Shown: one piece after another, positions 53,684 to 63,443 of the stretch
How the letters are laid out: every line of letters starts with the position of its first letter
Position numbering within the stretch: position 1 is the stretch's first letter
Source: Lactobacillus sp. PV034
GTDB taxonomy: Bacteria; Bacillota; Bacilli; Lactobacillales; Lactobacillaceae
Direction of reading: 5' to 3'
Assembly (NCBI RefSeq): GCF_014522305.1
Contig: NZ_CP041982.1
Coordinates: 1,520,655 to 1,584,654, forward strand
Length of the DNA stretch: 64,000 bases
Translations under genes and position numbers: made by a program
The notes under the pieces: generated by a model
What the model was told of the DNA's origin: nothing
The model's input: the letters and a program-made list of their open reading frames with translations, nothing else
Databases searched by the model: none

Positions 53684-56413
53684 TTGCCCGTTATTTTCCG
53701 AGACTTGATTATTTTCCGTTGCTGCTTCAGCACTATCTGCATTAGTAGAGGGTGCTGCTTCATTGTTTGAAACTGAGGCATCGGCAGCATTGCTTGTGTC
53801 ATTAGATTTATTACCATTACCATTTCCCGAACTACCTTGTCCGGAATTAGCTTGCTGGTCATTTGCACCAATATTTCTTTCTGAAGTAGAGGAGCCCTTG
53901 CTATTCACGTTACTTTCTTTGCCGTAATATTCATCATTAGAAGGGTTACCATTTGCTACTGCAAAGAGATCATCTAAGTTACGTTTCTTAGAAATTGTCT
54001 TTCCAGTATAAATCAGAGTTTTGCCATAATCATTATCCATATCATCAAGATAATCATAGAATAAGCGGTAATCTTTATGAGAAGCTCCTATACCAAATTC
54101 ACTGTTAGCTTCAGGAGCAGGGGATAAGCTTAAAGCAGTAACTTTCTTGCCAGAAATACGGTAATCTTCACCATCAAAGTTAACCGTACCAGGAAGCGTA
54201 CCTGTTTTCTTTACCACTCGATTCTCATAAACACTATCTGGCTTAGGCATTTTCTTGCTAAGATTAAAGATTGATGGATCTTCTTGGTATAAAGCATTTG
54301 CAATATTAGCCCATAACTGAAGATTGGTTTCACTTGAGTTAGTATCTAAGGTGTAAGAGTGGCCATAGAAATTGTCATAACCAATCCAACTTGAGATAGT
54401 TACTCCAGGAGTCGCACCGTTGAACCAAATATCACGGTAATCATTACTTGTACCAGTTTTACCAATTAAACTCTTAGTGCTAAATTGTAATGAACTCTTG
54501 AGACTTGATGCAGTACCACTGGCAACCACTTGGTGTAACATCTTTTGCATGATATAGGTAGTTCCTTTAGAGAAGACTTTGGTCTTTTTGGTGTGGTGTT
54601 TATAGAGCACGCGACCAGTAGGATCAGTAATTTCATCAATGTAGTAAGCAGAGCTGCGGTTACCATTATTGTAGAAATTAGAGAAGGCACTGGCATTATC
54701 AGCAACTGAGAAACCATAATCGGTACCACCAAGAGCTAATCCAAGGTTTTCGTATTCACTCTTGCTAAGGTTCAAACCTAATTTCTTCATAGTTGCTTGT
54801 TCATCAATACCCCGTGTATGAAGAAGTTTATTATAAATATTTACTGCTGGAAGATTATATGATTTTGCTAACGCTTCTTGTGCAGGAATAAAGCGGTTTT
54901 CAATCGTCATATTGTAATCGGTTGGAATATAATTTCCATAATTTTTAGGGAAATCGGCGATTGCAGTTTGACTAGAAATAATTTTATGTTCAATTGCAGG
55001 AGCATATACTAAGTAAGGCTTAATTGAAGAACCAGGAGAACGATAAGTATCAAAGGCATGATTTATCTGTGAATTTTTAAAATCAACACCACCGGAAAAG
55101 GCTAAAACTGCACCCGTTTCATTATCGATAGCAACACTACCATTTTCAACGTTTTCAGTTGTGTTCACGTATTTATTAGTGGATTGGTCATAATCTTCAC
55201 TAGTATGACTTTCACCCAGATTAGATTCTTTTACTGCAGTCTGCATTGCCTGGTAAAGTGGTTTGCGAATCGTAGTATGAACTGTATAACCCTTTTCGTG
55301 TAATAATTGGGTTGCATTTGCTAGATACTGATTATATTGGTTGGTATCCTTTTTTACATCCGAAGGATTAAGTCCATCTTGCTGAATTAAATCATCAGCA
55401 ATTATCTCTGAACTCTTATTCATCACTAAATTAAATAAGTATGAATTTTGTTTCTTTTGTTTCTTTGCTTTACCTGGTTTTAAGAAATCTTTAGTTAAAT
55501 CGTATTTCTTAGCAGATTCATATTGTTCTTTAGTAATATCACCATTACGATACATTCTAAATAAAACAATATCTTTACGGCGCATACCCAAGGAAATATT
55601 ACTTTTCAGCTTGCCGTTTACTGTATAAGGAGTATAAACAGAAGGACTTTGTGGTAAGCCAGCGATAAAAGCGACTTCAGGTAAGGTCAGATCATTTAGA
55701 TCTTTACCAAAAATTCCTTGAGCAGCAGTTTTTATTCCGTTAATGTTTTCACCATTATTATTTTTACCATAAGGTGCAGAGTTTAAATATGCGCGTAAAA
55801 TCGTATCCTTAGAGAAGTTTTGTTCAAGTTTATGTGCATAAAACATTTCAGTTATTTTGCGACGCCAAGTAGTCTGACTAGTCAAAAATTGCATTTTTAC
55901 CAGTTGTTGCGTTAGCGTTGAACCACCCGTTTGGACACCAATTCCCGTAAATTCTGAAATAACAGCTCTGACTAATGACTTGGGAAGCACACCTTTATGT
56001 TCGTAAAAAGTTTCGTCTTCGGTAGCAGTGACTGCCTTTTTGATTAACGGTGTAATTTCTTCATCACTCGCCTTGTCAACTTTAATATCAGAATTAACTT
56101 TGGCAATTTTTTGGTTACCAGAATAATATAAAGTAGCGGAACTTTGGGCATGATTAATTGGTCGATTAAGTTGACTTACAGTTGGAATAGGGGGTTGCCG
56201 TACGATTCCAACAGCGTAGCCACTACCAAAGCCTACAAGTAAAAAAATAATAAAGGCTAAAATAGCAAAAGCATAATGAAAAATACGATGGAGAGTAAGA
56301 TAAGTTACTCCCGCGTAAAAAGATAGTTTGCTTTCATCAGATTCTTGAGCTAATTCATTAACTTTGGGACCAGCCGTCAAGAAATTAATAAATTTTTCTT
56401 TTAAATTTTTCAC
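53681..56413 (-). CDS. Class A penicillin-binding protein (PBP1A-like)
   Basis: Bifunctional peptidoglycan synthase, 910 aa. Cytoplasmic N-terminus, signal anchor at about 45-70, glycosyltransferase domain with EDETFYEHKG (about 131-140) and GGSTLTQQLVKM (about 160-171), transpeptidase domain with SPGSSIKPY (active Ser about 461), SYN (about 517) and KTGTS (about 653). After about residue 790 is a long Ser/Asn/Gly/Glu low-complexity tail of roughly 80 residues (SSTSERNIGANDQQANSGQ), outside the membrane. Monocistronic; convergent with ccpA. Confidence 0.92.
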   Translation of the reverse strand: MKNLKEKFINFLTAGPKVNELAQESDESKLSFYAGVTYLTLHRIFHYAFAILAFIIFLLVGFGSGYAVGIVRQPPIPTVSQLNRPINHAQSSATLYYSGNQKIAKVNSDIKVDKASDEEITPLIKKAVTATEDETFYEHKGVLPKSLVRAVISEFTGIGVQTGGSTLTQQLVKMQFLTSQTTWRRKITEMFYAHKLEQNFSKDTILRAYLNSAPYGKNNNGENINGIKTAAQGIFGKDLNDLTLPEVAFIAGLPQSPSVYTPYTVNGKLKSNISLGMRRKDIVLFRMYRNGDITKEQYESAKKYDLTKDFLKPGKAKKQKKQNSYLFNLVMNKSSEIIADDLIQQDGLNPSDVKKDTNQYNQYLANATQLLHEKGYTVHTTIRKPLYQAMQTAVKESNLGESHTSEDYDQSTNKYVNTTENVENGSVAIDNETGAVLAFSGGVDFKNSQINHAFDTYRSPGSSIKPYLVYAPAIEHKIISSQTAIADFPKNYGNYIPTDYNMTIENRFIPAQEALAKSYNLPAVNIYNKLLHTRGIDEQATMKKLGLNLSKSEYENLGLALGGTDYGFSVADNASAFSNFYNNGNRSSAYYIDEITDPTGRVLYKHHTKKTKVFSKGTTYIMQKMLHQVVASGTASSLKSSLQFSTKSLIGKTGTSNDYRDIWFNGATPGVTISSWIGYDNFYGHSYTLDTNSSETNLQLWANIANALYQEDPSIFNLSKKMPKPDSVYENRVVKKTGTLPGTVNFDGEDYRISGKKVTALSLSPAPEANSEFGIGASHKDYRLFYDYLDDMDNDYGKTLIYTGKTISKKRNLDDLFAVANGNPSNDEYYGKESNVNSKGSSTSERNIGANDQQANSGQGSSGNGNGNKSNDTSNAADASVSNNEAAPSTNADSAEAATENNQVSENNGQ

Positions 56414-56453
56414 AATAAATTCCTTTTTATAATGTACTTTTCCTTATTATAGC

Positions 56454-56484
56454 AAAAAGGACGGTTAATTAACCGTCCTTTTTT
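56454..56484 (-). terminator. Terminator after pepV
   Basis: Perfect palindrome AAAAAGGACGGTTAA and TTAACCGTCCTTTTT. It lies behind the minus-strand pepV and 40 bp upstream of the pbp start. Confidence 0.9.
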
Positions 56485-56507
56485 GAATTGTAGCAATATT
56501 ATAAAAA

Positions 56508-57905
56508 TTATTTAGTTAATTCATAGATTGCTTGGGCATAAATAGCAATTGAATCAATCCAATCGTCAACCTTCATATATTCATTAGGTTGGTGCATTAC
56601 TAAAGGAGCACCTTCAGGTTGTGCACCAAAAGCTACCCCATGTTCAAATAAGCGACCATAAGTACCGCCACCGATAACTACTTCATGGCCCTTTTTACCT
56701 GTTTGTTCTTCGTATACTGAAAGTAAAGTTTGAACTAAAGGATCAGTAACTGGAACATAGTGAGGAGCTTCGTTTTTACCATTAACACGTGCAACTAAAA
56801 TATCGCCATATTTTTCATTGATTTGTTCGCACATTTTTTCGGGATTCGTACCTTGAGGGTAACGGACATTGTTCAAAATGTAAGCATCTTGGCCTTCTAC
56901 TTTAAAGATTGAAGGTGAACTTGCAATATCGCCCATTAAATCGTCATGGTGAGCAATACCCAATTTTTCACCATGGAAATCTTTGTGTTCAACAGTAGCA
57001 ATAAAATGGAGGAAGTTCTTAACTTGACCACCAAAATCAAGTGAATCAAGGAATAAAGCAAGGTAGGTTGCAGCGTTACGACCAGTTTCTGGAGCAGAAG
57101 CATGAGCACCTTGACCAGTTAAAGTTAAAAGAGCGCGGCCACTGACCATTTCAAACTTACCTTCGAGATTATGTTCTTTAAGGAATAAGTCGTATTTAGG
57201 CTTGATGCTTTCTAAATCTTCACCATTTAATTGAGCAGTAGCAGTTTGGGGAATAACGTTAGCAGCAATACCGGCATTAAAGGTCCAAAGTTTTACGCTA
57301 CCTTCGTTAAAGTCATCTTTAAAGTCTAATTTTAAAGTTACAATACCTTGTTCACCGTTAATGATTGGAAATTCTGCATCAGGTGAGAAAGCAACATCAG
57401 GTGCAGGTTGATGCTTAAGGTAGTATTCAATTCCTACCCAATCGGTTTCTTCATTAGTACCTACAACAAAGTCAATCTTTTTCTTTGGTTCAAAACCATG
57501 TTCTTTTAAAATTAACATACCGTAGTATGCAGCAAGAGATGGCCCCTTGTCATCAGCACTACCACGACCGTAGATTTTGCCATCTTTGATAGTCATTTTG
57601 AAAGGATCAGTCTTCCAGCCATCACCAGCAGGAACAACATCCATGTGACCAATGATACCTACACGCTTATCGCCTTCACCGTAATTGATACGACCAGCAT
57701 AGTTATCAAAGTTTTCTGTATCAAAGCCATCACGTTTAGCAAATGAGAGAAACTTCTTCATTGCTTTAACAGGTCCTGGTCCTACAGGATATTCCTTACT
57801 TGCTTCATCTAAATTTTCGGCAGAATCAATTGCAATTAATTCACCTAGATCTCTTAGAATGTCATCTTTCTTTTCTTTAGCTAATTTTTTATAATCTAGT
57901 TCCAT
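56508..57905 (-). CDS. pepV: Dipeptidase PepV
   Basis: M20-family zinc dipeptidase, 465 aa, cytoplasmic. [17 protein letters not shown] (about 86-102, first zinc His), [17 protein letters not shown] (about 113-129, bridging Asp), [10 protein letters not shown] (about 149-158, catalytic Glu pair), and the zinc-binding and lid regions ending [16 protein letters not shown] (about 418-433). Broad dipeptide specificity is known from Lactobacillus delbrueckii PepV. AGGAGTTAA ribosome binding site. Possibly co-transcribed with the GDPD gene 18 nt upstream. Confidence 0.94.
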   Translation of the reverse strand: MELDYKKLAKEKKDDILRDLGELIAIDSAENLDEASKEYPVGPGPVKAMKKFLSFAKRDGFDTENFDNYAGRINYGEGDKRVGIIGHMDVVPAGDGWKTDPFKMTIKDGKIYGRGSADDKGPSLAAYYGMLILKEHGFEPKKKIDFVVGTNEETDWVGIEYYLKHQPAPDVAFSPDAEFPIINGEQGIVTLKLDFKDDFNEGSVKLWTFNAGIAANVIPQTATAQLNGEDLESIKPKYDLFLKEHNLEGKFEMVSGRALLTLTGQGAHASAPETGRNAATYLALFLDSLDFGGQVKNFLHFIATVEHKDFHGEKLGIAHHDDLMGDIASSPSIFKVEGQDAYILNNVRYPQGTNPEKMCEQINEKYGDILVARVNGKNEAPHYVPVTDPLVQTLLSVYEEQTGKKGHEVVIGGGTYGRLFEHGVAFGAQPEGAPLVMHQPNEYMKVDDWIDSIAIYAQAIYELTK

Positions 57906-57923
57906 AATTAACTCCTTTATTAA

Positions 57924-59306
57924 TTATTGTCTATCATTATATATTATTGCATTTTCAGCTCGATAAGTATTCCAAAAATTGAAACTTACAACTCTATTGT
58001 GAGTTAAAGTTGGGAAAAGAGCAATATTTGTGGCTTGTGAACTTTTAGGTAGTTGGCGATATTCTTTAAAGGTAAGTGAATTTGAATTAAACAAACCATA
58101 ATATAAGATGTCAGTTGCTTTAACCCAACCTTGTTTTGTTAAAATCCAATTAATTTTTTCACCGCCGTTAACTGCTAGAATCTGATATTTTTGGTTGGGA
58201 TTTAAGGAAGATGTTAAATGAGAGTTTTGAGTAGGTTGTTGATAAGTTTGAGCTAATTTAGTTTTAGATATGACTTGTAAGTTCCAATAAGGTAGAACAT
58301 TTTTAGGATCTAAATCTAAACTAACGGCATCGGCAGGAACGAATTCTTTATCACCGATTTGATAGAAAATTTTATTATCATTTACAACAGCTGAAGAAAC
58401 GTGAACAGGTTGTAAGAAATTAAGTGATTCATTAGTTTTAGTTTGAATATATGGATTTTCGGTACTATTAAGAGGGGCGCGCCCGAAATAGTAGCCATCT
58501 TTATTGATACTATACTTTTTAGTTCCGTCTTTAGCTAACTTGTACTTATATCCAGTTGCTGGGAAGTTGGTTACGACACCATCAATATCATTATTAATGA
58601 GCCAGTTCCATAATTTAGGTGATTCATTCATCTCAGCCCAGACAAAAACTTTTTTATCTAATTTATGGAGTTGGCTAATTAAATCAGGATTATCAGTAAT
58701 AAGATCCGAAGAAATGTTTACACCATTAACATAAGAAAGTACTTCAAAGTTAATTCGCTTAAGAGATCCAACAATAAAAAAACGCGGTACACTTGGCAAT
58801 AACTTACTCATTTTTTCTAAACTGCTTGCAGAAAAAGAATGAATCATTACACGATCTTGCATATGATATTTTTTGATGCTTTTTGCAAGTAAGTCTTCCA
58901 TGTTTTTGGGATAACCATGTGAAGTTTTCTTTGTTTCAATTAAAAACTTAGTTTTTGGTTTATTCTTATAATATTGAAATAATTGATCCAAAGAAATTAT
59001 ATGTTCACCATTAGGCTGAGTTAGTGAGTGTAAATAGTTAAAATTGTTTTGTGATACAATAACCGATGACCCGACAACTCTTGAAAGATCACGATCGTGT
59101 GAGACAACCAAGATATTGTCTTTGGAAACATGCAGATCAAGTTCAACATAATCTGCACCATCTTCGAAAGCGGAGTTGTCACTTTGAATAGTTTCTTCAG
59201 GATATTTGGATGGATTACCTCGGTGACCTATAACCAAAAATCCAGAATTAAAAACAAAGATAATCGTTAATATTAAAGTAAAAAAAGATAAATGTTTAAC
59301 CTTCAT
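57924..59306 (-). CDS. Membrane-anchored/secreted glycerophosphodiester phosphodiesterase with C-terminal SH3/SLAP-like domains
   Basis: 460 aa. N-terminal hydrophobic helix (about 6-27) as signal or anchor. GDPD domain about 28-255: IGHRGNPSKYPEETIQS (catalytic His), DGADYVELDLHVSKDNILVVSHDRDL (metal Glu, Asp, second His), GVVTNFPATG near 240. From about 260 the chain has beta-rich repeats (GYYFGRAPLNSTENPY ... GEKINWILTKQGWVKATDILYY), reminiscent of lactobacillus SH3-like cell-wall domains. It could trim teichoic-acid glycerol phosphate or scavenge lipid head groups outside the cell. The fusion is a lactobacillus speciality. Confidence 0.83.
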   Translation of the reverse strand: MKVKHLSFFTLILTIIFVFNSGFLVIGHRGNPSKYPEETIQSDNSAFEDGADYVELDLHVSKDNILVVSHDRDLSRVVGSSVIVSQNNFNYLHSLTQPNGEHIISLDQLFQYYKNKPKTKFLIETKKTSHGYPKNMEDLLAKSIKKYHMQDRVMIHSFSASSLEKMSKLLPSVPRFFIVGSLKRINFEVLSYVNGVNISSDLITDNPDLISQLHKLDKKVFVWAEMNESPKLWNWLINNDIDGVVTNFPATGYKYKLAKDGTKKYSINKDGYYFGRAPLNSTENPYIQTKTNESLNFLQPVHVSSAVVNDNKIFYQIGDKEFVPADAVSLDLDPKNVLPYWNLQVISKTKLAQTYQQPTQNSHLTSSLNPNQKYQILAVNGGEKINWILTKQGWVKATDILYYGLFNSNSLTFKEYRQLPKSSQATNIALFPTLTHNRVVSFNFWNTYRAENAIIYNDRQ

Positions 59307-59403
59307 ATATTCACCTCTATCTTTTTAACGATAGCATGGTTATAATATTTTTTCTATATAAAACATGAGGGAAGATAAATTTAGAAACATTAGGTGGAAA
59401 ATT

Positions 59404-59736
59404 ATGGCTAGTAAGTATCAACAACTAAATTTAATCGAAGAAGTTACCCGTAATGATGGTACTAAATATTATGAAATATCGAATGTTGATCAAAATGGTA
59501 TTGCTGAATTGGCAGTAGATCAGGGAAAAATTAAAAGAGTAAGAATTTTACAGCTGAATTTAGCTCGTACTAAAGCACTGCAGACTTACGAGAAGTATAT
59601 TAATGAGACCTATGAACTGGAAACATTATTGAATGAAGATGATTGGAAACATCCAGAATGGGTTGAATGGGATAAGCCAAAAGGGAAAGTACTTGATGCA
59701 TATCATAGTATTTTAAAAGCAAATCGCATTGGATAG
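59404..59736 (+). CDS. Conserved hypothetical small protein
   Basis: 110 aa, not recognised. Mixed charged composition, Trp/Lys-rich end (WKHPEWVEWDKPKG, about 81-94), no membrane helix, no signal peptide. Reads as a soluble alpha/beta protein. ATG 59404 is used because AGGTGGAAA lies at the right distance; in-frame ATG 59365 is upstream of it. 5 nt before yutD, so it is the first gene of the yutD-yutF-DUF1461 operon. The neighbourhood gives no clear role. Confidence 0.6.
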   Translation: MASKYQQLNLIEEVTRNDGTKYYEISNVDQNGIAELAVDQGKIKRVRILQLNLARTKALQTYEKYINETYELETLLNEDDWKHPEWVEWDKPKGKVLDAYHSILKANRIG

Positions 59737-59741
59737 GTAAT

Positions 59742-60326
59742 ATGAAAAATAAAGCGAAGTTTAACGATAAAAAAGACAATAATTTTAAGAAAAAAGAACG
59801 CGAGCAGCCAACTGAGCCTGTCAAAAAGTTTCATCCTGATGCTCATATTGTTATGGGAGAAGGGGAGTTACTGATTGAGGGACGTAAGTATGAAATTCTT
59901 ACTAATGAAAAAAATGCTTTGGATGTTTCGCTCTTAAAAGAAAAATATGATCCTTTTTTGAATCAATATGACTATCTTGTCGGTGATATTGCAAGTGAGC
60001 ATTTAAGATTAAAGGGATTTTATGATAGTAAAGACCATGTTGCAATCGATAAAAAGGCACTTACAATTGTGGATTATCTTGATGAATATTCTAATCCCGG
60101 TAGTCCGTATTTTATTCTTCACTTAATTGGAGAAAACCAGGTTAAAAGGGTGGTTTTGGGACGTAAAAATAAGCATAAAAAACGGAATTTACATAGTTAT
60201 TCGGGAAAAAGACATAATTTTAAAGAGAGAAAAGTACGTAAAACTACCTTGAATTCTCATCATGGCAAGGTAGTTAAAAAAAGTAAAAATAGGGGATTTA
60301 TTATTAAAAAGAGAGGAGACAAGTAA
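59742..60326 (+). CDS. yutD: YutD-family protein (DUF1027) with basic tail
   Basis: 194 aa. The DUF1027 core is about 35-145 (GEGELLIEGRKYEILTNEKNALDVSLLKEKYDPFLNQYDYLVGDIASEHLRLKGFY in part), typical of YutD. After about residue 145 follows a 50-residue tail rich in Lys, Arg and His (RKNKHKKRNLH, KERKVRKTTL), likely RNA-binding. A charged N-terminal extension also occurs. One-base overlap with yutF (TAATG). Function unknown; order yutD-yutF is shared with Bacillus. Confidence 0.82.
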   Translation: MKNKAKFNDKKDNNFKKKEREQPTEPVKKFHPDAHIVMGEGELLIEGRKYEILTNEKNALDVSLLKEKYDPFLNQYDYLVGDIASEHLRLKGFYDSKDHVAIDKKALTIVDYLDEYSNPGSPYFILHLIGENQVKRVVLGRKNKHKKRNLHSYSGKRHNFKERKVRKTTLNSHHGKVVKKSKNRGFIIKKRGDK

Positions 60327-61102
60327 TGAAAAAATATAATGCTTACCTAATAGATTTAGATGGAACTATCTATCGAGGTAGTGACACAATTGATTCTGGA
60401 GTAAGATTTGTTAAAAGGCTTCAAGAAAAAAATATTCCCTATCTTTTTTTAACAAACAATACGACCCGTACTCCGGAAATGGTTGTAGCTAAGTTAAAAG
60501 GACACGGCATTGAAACTGATGTTAATCATATATACACGCCAGTTTTAGCTGCGAAAACTTATCTAAAAGAACAAAATCTAACTACTACTAAAATTCCTGT
60601 TTATTTAATTGGCGAGCAAGGCTTAATAAACGGATTCTTATCAGATCCTCGATTTTATTTGGATGCACAAAATCCAAAATATGTAATAGTGGGGATGGAT
60701 ACTGATTTAACCTATAAAAAAGTCCGTACTGCATGTCGAGCAATTAGGAATGGCGCTACTTTTATAGGAACAAATGCAGATAAGGTATTGCCAGCAGCAA
60801 ATGAGTTTCTTCCTGGAAATGGTTCACAGTGTAAAATGATTGAGGAAGCAACTGGACAAAAGCCAATCTATATTGGAAAACCGGCTAGTCCAATTATTGA
60901 ATATGCCTTACAATTAATTAATAAAAATAAGGATGAAGTGGTAATGGTAGGCGATAATTATCAAACTGATATTAAAGCTGGGATGGATAATGGCTTAGAT
61001 ACTATCTTGACGCTTACTGGGGTATCTAATTTAGAAGAGGTTGAAAAAGAAGAAGCTCAACCAACTTATATTGTTAAGAATATGGATGATTGGAAATTAT
61101 GA
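60326..61102 (+). CDS. yutF: HAD-superfamily subfamily IIA phosphatase (YutF/NagD-like)
   Basis: 258 aa. HAD motif I DLDGTIYRG (about 11-19; two catalytic Asp), motif II FLTNNTTRTPE (about 41-51), the large C2 cap (about 75-185), motif III lysine GKPASPI (about 187-193), motif IV MVGDNYQTDIKAG (about 207-219). Substrates are sugar phosphates or nucleotides; the exact one is unknown. Ends with ATGA overlap into the DUF1461 gene. Confidence 0.9.
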   Translation: MKKYNAYLIDLDGTIYRGSDTIDSGVRFVKRLQEKNIPYLFLTNNTTRTPEMVVAKLKGHGIETDVNHIYTPVLAAKTYLKEQNLTTTKIPVYLIGEQGLINGFLSDPRFYLDAQNPKYVIVGMDTDLTYKKVRTACRAIRNGATFIGTNADKVLPAANEFLPGNGSQCKMIEEATGQKPIYIGKPASPIIEYALQLINKNKDEVVMVGDNYQTDIKAGMDNGLDTILTLTGVSNLEEVEKEEAQPTYIVKNMDDWKL

Positions 61103-61704
61103 AAAGTAAACCTTTAATTGCAATAATCTATAACTTTTTTAATTCCCTATCATTGGCGACAATAGCTACTATTGTGATTAGTTATCCGCTATTAGCTCTA
61201 TTTACCCTTGGTCAAAAAAATTATCTAATTGTTTATCAATCGATTCCATCAATTATGTATGCTTACGGACAATTATTAATTTATCTTTTGTGGCCATTTT
61301 CAACTAAATTACAGATGCGAAATTTTCCTACCTCAGTTTCTGCCGCGGAACACTTTTATGAATGTAAGCTTTTGTTTAGTTTGGCCCTAATCGTTTTTAT
61401 AATCGGCTTAATCATATATTTATATTTAAAAAGAAGAAAAAAGGTTGGCTATATTGCTTTAACCAAAAATGAGGCAATATTTTTTATGATCTTGCCAATT
61501 ATCTTATTACCTTTAGCATTAACGAATTTCGATGAATTTTTTATTAGTTTTCATCAAATGATTTTCCACAATAATAATTGGTTGTTTGATCCTAATACGG
61601 ATCCTATTATTAATGTATTAACAGAAAATTTTTTTGCTGCTTGTTTTGCAGTTGCAGGAATAGTATATGAGATGTATTATAGCCGCTACTTATTTAGCAA
61701 ATAA
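61099..61704 (+). CDS. TIGR01906/DUF1461 integral membrane protein
   Basis: 201 aa. About five membrane helices (roughly 8-30, 50-70, 92-113, 133-150, 175-195) with a large outside loop containing FDEFFISFHQMIFHNNNWLFDPNTDPIINVL (FxxxHxxxFxNxxWxxDP in the family). That conserved His/Asn/Trp loop identifies DUF1461. ATG 61099 is inside the ATGA overlap with yutF; translation coupled. Function unknown. Confidence 0.85.
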   Translation: MKSKPLIAIIYNFFNSLSLATIATIVISYPLLALFTLGQKNYLIVYQSIPSIMYAYGQLLIYLLWPFSTKLQMRNFPTSVSAAEHFYECKLLFSLALIVFIIGLIIYLYLKRRKKVGYIALTKNEAIFFMILPIILLPLALTNFDEFFISFHQMIFHNNNWLFDPNTDPIINVLTENFFAACFAVAGIVYEMYYSRYLFSK

Positions 61705-61735
61705 AAAAGAACTTCATTAGCGAAGTTCTTTTTTT
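61703..61735. terminator. Bidirectional terminator between DUF1461 gene and dedA
   Basis: AAAAAGAACTTC, loop ATTAGC, GAAGTTCTTTTT with long T runs. It covers the dedA stop codon. Confidence 0.9.
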
Positions 61736-62367
61736 AATGCTATCTTTTTTTGAAGCCACATGATTAATGGTGGTAGGACCGAAATTAAAATAATTCCAAT
61801 TACAATTAAAGAAAAGTGTTCTTGGACAATAGGAATATTACCAAAGAAGTAACCCAAAGCTGAGAAAAGACTTACCCAGCAAAATGCGCCTAAAATATTA
61901 TAGAAGATAAAAGTTCGATAATGCATTTTACTTGCACCTGCTACGAAAGGTACAAAAGTTCTAATAAAGGGAATAAAGCGTCCAAGTAGAATTGTAATAC
62001 CTCCGTGTGTATCGAAGAAGTTTTCTGCAGCTTTACGATGATTCTCGTTAATTAGTTTGTTGAACCAATTATGATCAGCACTTTTTGTTTCAGACCAGTG
62101 TCCAATCTCATAGTTAGAAGAATCGCCGATTATAGCTGCTAATAAAAACAAAAAATAGCAAAGCCAGATATTTAAACCATATTTAGGGGATGCTGCCATG
62201 GCACAAGCGGCAAAAACAAGTGAATCGCCAGGTAAAAAGGGAAAAATTACCACTCCAGTTTCGACAAAAATTATTGCAAATAAAATAAGATAGGACCAAT
62301 TTCCGAAGGTGTTTACCAAAGTAACCAGGTGATCATCAATATGCAAAATAAAATCGATTAGATTCAT
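61717..62367 (-). CDS. dedA: DedA-family membrane protein
   Basis: 216 aa with the DedA/SNARE-associated domain: VVIFPFLPGDSLVFAACAMA (about 35-54), GDSSNYEIGHW (about 80-90), and the conserved GRFIPFIRTFVPFVAGASKMHY (about 125-146) with essential Arg/Pro. About five helices. Recent work assigns several DedA proteins to undecaprenyl phosphate or phospholipid flipping; that function is inferred here. Minus strand, between yumC and the terminator. Confidence 0.9.
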   Translation of the reverse strand: MNLIDFILHIDDHLVTLVNTFGNWSYLILFAIIFVETGVVIFPFLPGDSLVFAACAMAASPKYGLNIWLCYFLFLLAAIIGDSSNYEIGHWSETKSADHNWFNKLINENHRKAAENFFDTHGGITILLGRFIPFIRTFVPFVAGASKMHYRTFIFYNILGAFCWVSLFSALGYFFGNIPIVQEHFSLIVIGIILISVLPPLIMWLQKKIALKKELR

Positions 62368-62391
62368 TATTTAATAACCTTTCTATAATTA

Positions 62392-63342
62392 TTAGATACT
62401 TGTTGAGTGTAGGGTGATTTTTTTATTAGGAAATAGATTAGCCATGATATTAGTGATAGCTATTTGTGCTTCACCAAACCCTAATGCAATCATTGGTACG
62501 CGTCCTTCATATTCTACACTATCTCCGACGGCATAAATACCTGGAATATTAGTTGCCATAGTTCGATCAACTTTAATGCCACCAGCGCAAAGCTCAAGAC
62601 CCCACTTTTTTAAGAGACGATTATCCGACTTAAAGCCATATGCAATAAAGATATTATCGAAATTGGATGTAATAAGCTCTTTATTGCCTACCTTATTAAG
62701 GGTGATTTCTAATGATGTTGTCTTTGATTGTAATTTTTTTGGAAGGTAAGGAGTAGTAATTTTAACATTTTTTAAATTTTTGAGTTTATCAAGAGAGGCT
62801 TCTAGTCCTCTAAATTCTGGGCGTCTATGGATTAAAGTTAATTCTTCAACTTCTGGAGCTAATTGAAGAGCCCAATCTAAAGCTGTATCACCACCGCCTA
62901 AAACGGCTACCTTTTGATGTTGATATTTTTTGGGATCAGTCATGAAATAGTTAATAAATTTATCTTCAGCTTCAGAGGTCTTAATAGGTAAAGTTTTCGG
63001 ATGAAAAGCTCCTAATCCTGTAGTTAACAAAATAGTTTTAGCCTTATATTCATTATTTATAATAAAGAAATCATCATTTTTGGTAATTGATTCAACTCGG
63101 TAGTTAGATTTAAGTTTATTATTAATAGAAAATTTAAGTTGTTCTATAAGGTTATAACCACTTATTGTTGGATATGCTGGAATATCTTTAATTTGTTTAT
63201 TTGGGTATAGCCATTTTACTTGTCCTCCAAATTGATCGAGGACTTCAAAAGTAATTGTGCTTAAATTGTGCAGCTGAGCAAATTGAGTTGCAAATAATCC
63301 AATTGGACCGCCCCCAATAATTGCTAAGTCAAAGGTTGTCAT
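62392..63342 (-). CDS. yumC: Ferredoxin/flavodoxin-NADP+ reductase type 2 (YumC)
   Basis: 316 aa flavoprotein. FAD motif IGGGPIGLFA (about 9-18), FGGQVKWLYPNKQIKDIPAYP (about 38-58), ATG-like TTGLGAFHP, NADPH motif VLGGGDTALDWAL (about 146-158), final FAD motif GIYAVGDSVEYEG (about 268-280). All expected glycine motifs and Asp are intact, in contrast to the divergent relative at 26161. Lacks CxxC, as in FNR-type enzymes. AGGAGC-type ribosome binding site on the minus strand. Confidence 0.92.
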   Translation of the reverse strand: MTTFDLAIIGGGPIGLFATQFAQLHNLSTITFEVLDQFGGQVKWLYPNKQIKDIPAYPTISGYNLIEQLKFSINNKLKSNYRVESITKNDDFFIINNEYKAKTILLTTGLGAFHPKTLPIKTSEAEDKFINYFMTDPKKYQHQKVAVLGGGDTALDWALQLAPEVEELTLIHRRPEFRGLEASLDKLKNLKNVKITTPYLPKKLQSKTTSLEITLNKVGNKELITSNFDNIFIAYGFKSDNRLLKKWGLELCAGGIKVDRTMATNIPGIYAVGDSVEYEGRVPMIALGFGEAQIAITNIMANLFPNKKITLHSTSI

Positions 63343-63443
63343 ATAGTTTGCTCCTTATGAGTTTGTTTAAAGGTATCAAATATTAGCTTTTACAATTAAC
63401 TAGCTTACAATAAAGCTAGGGGAAGAGAAAGAGATGAATTAAG

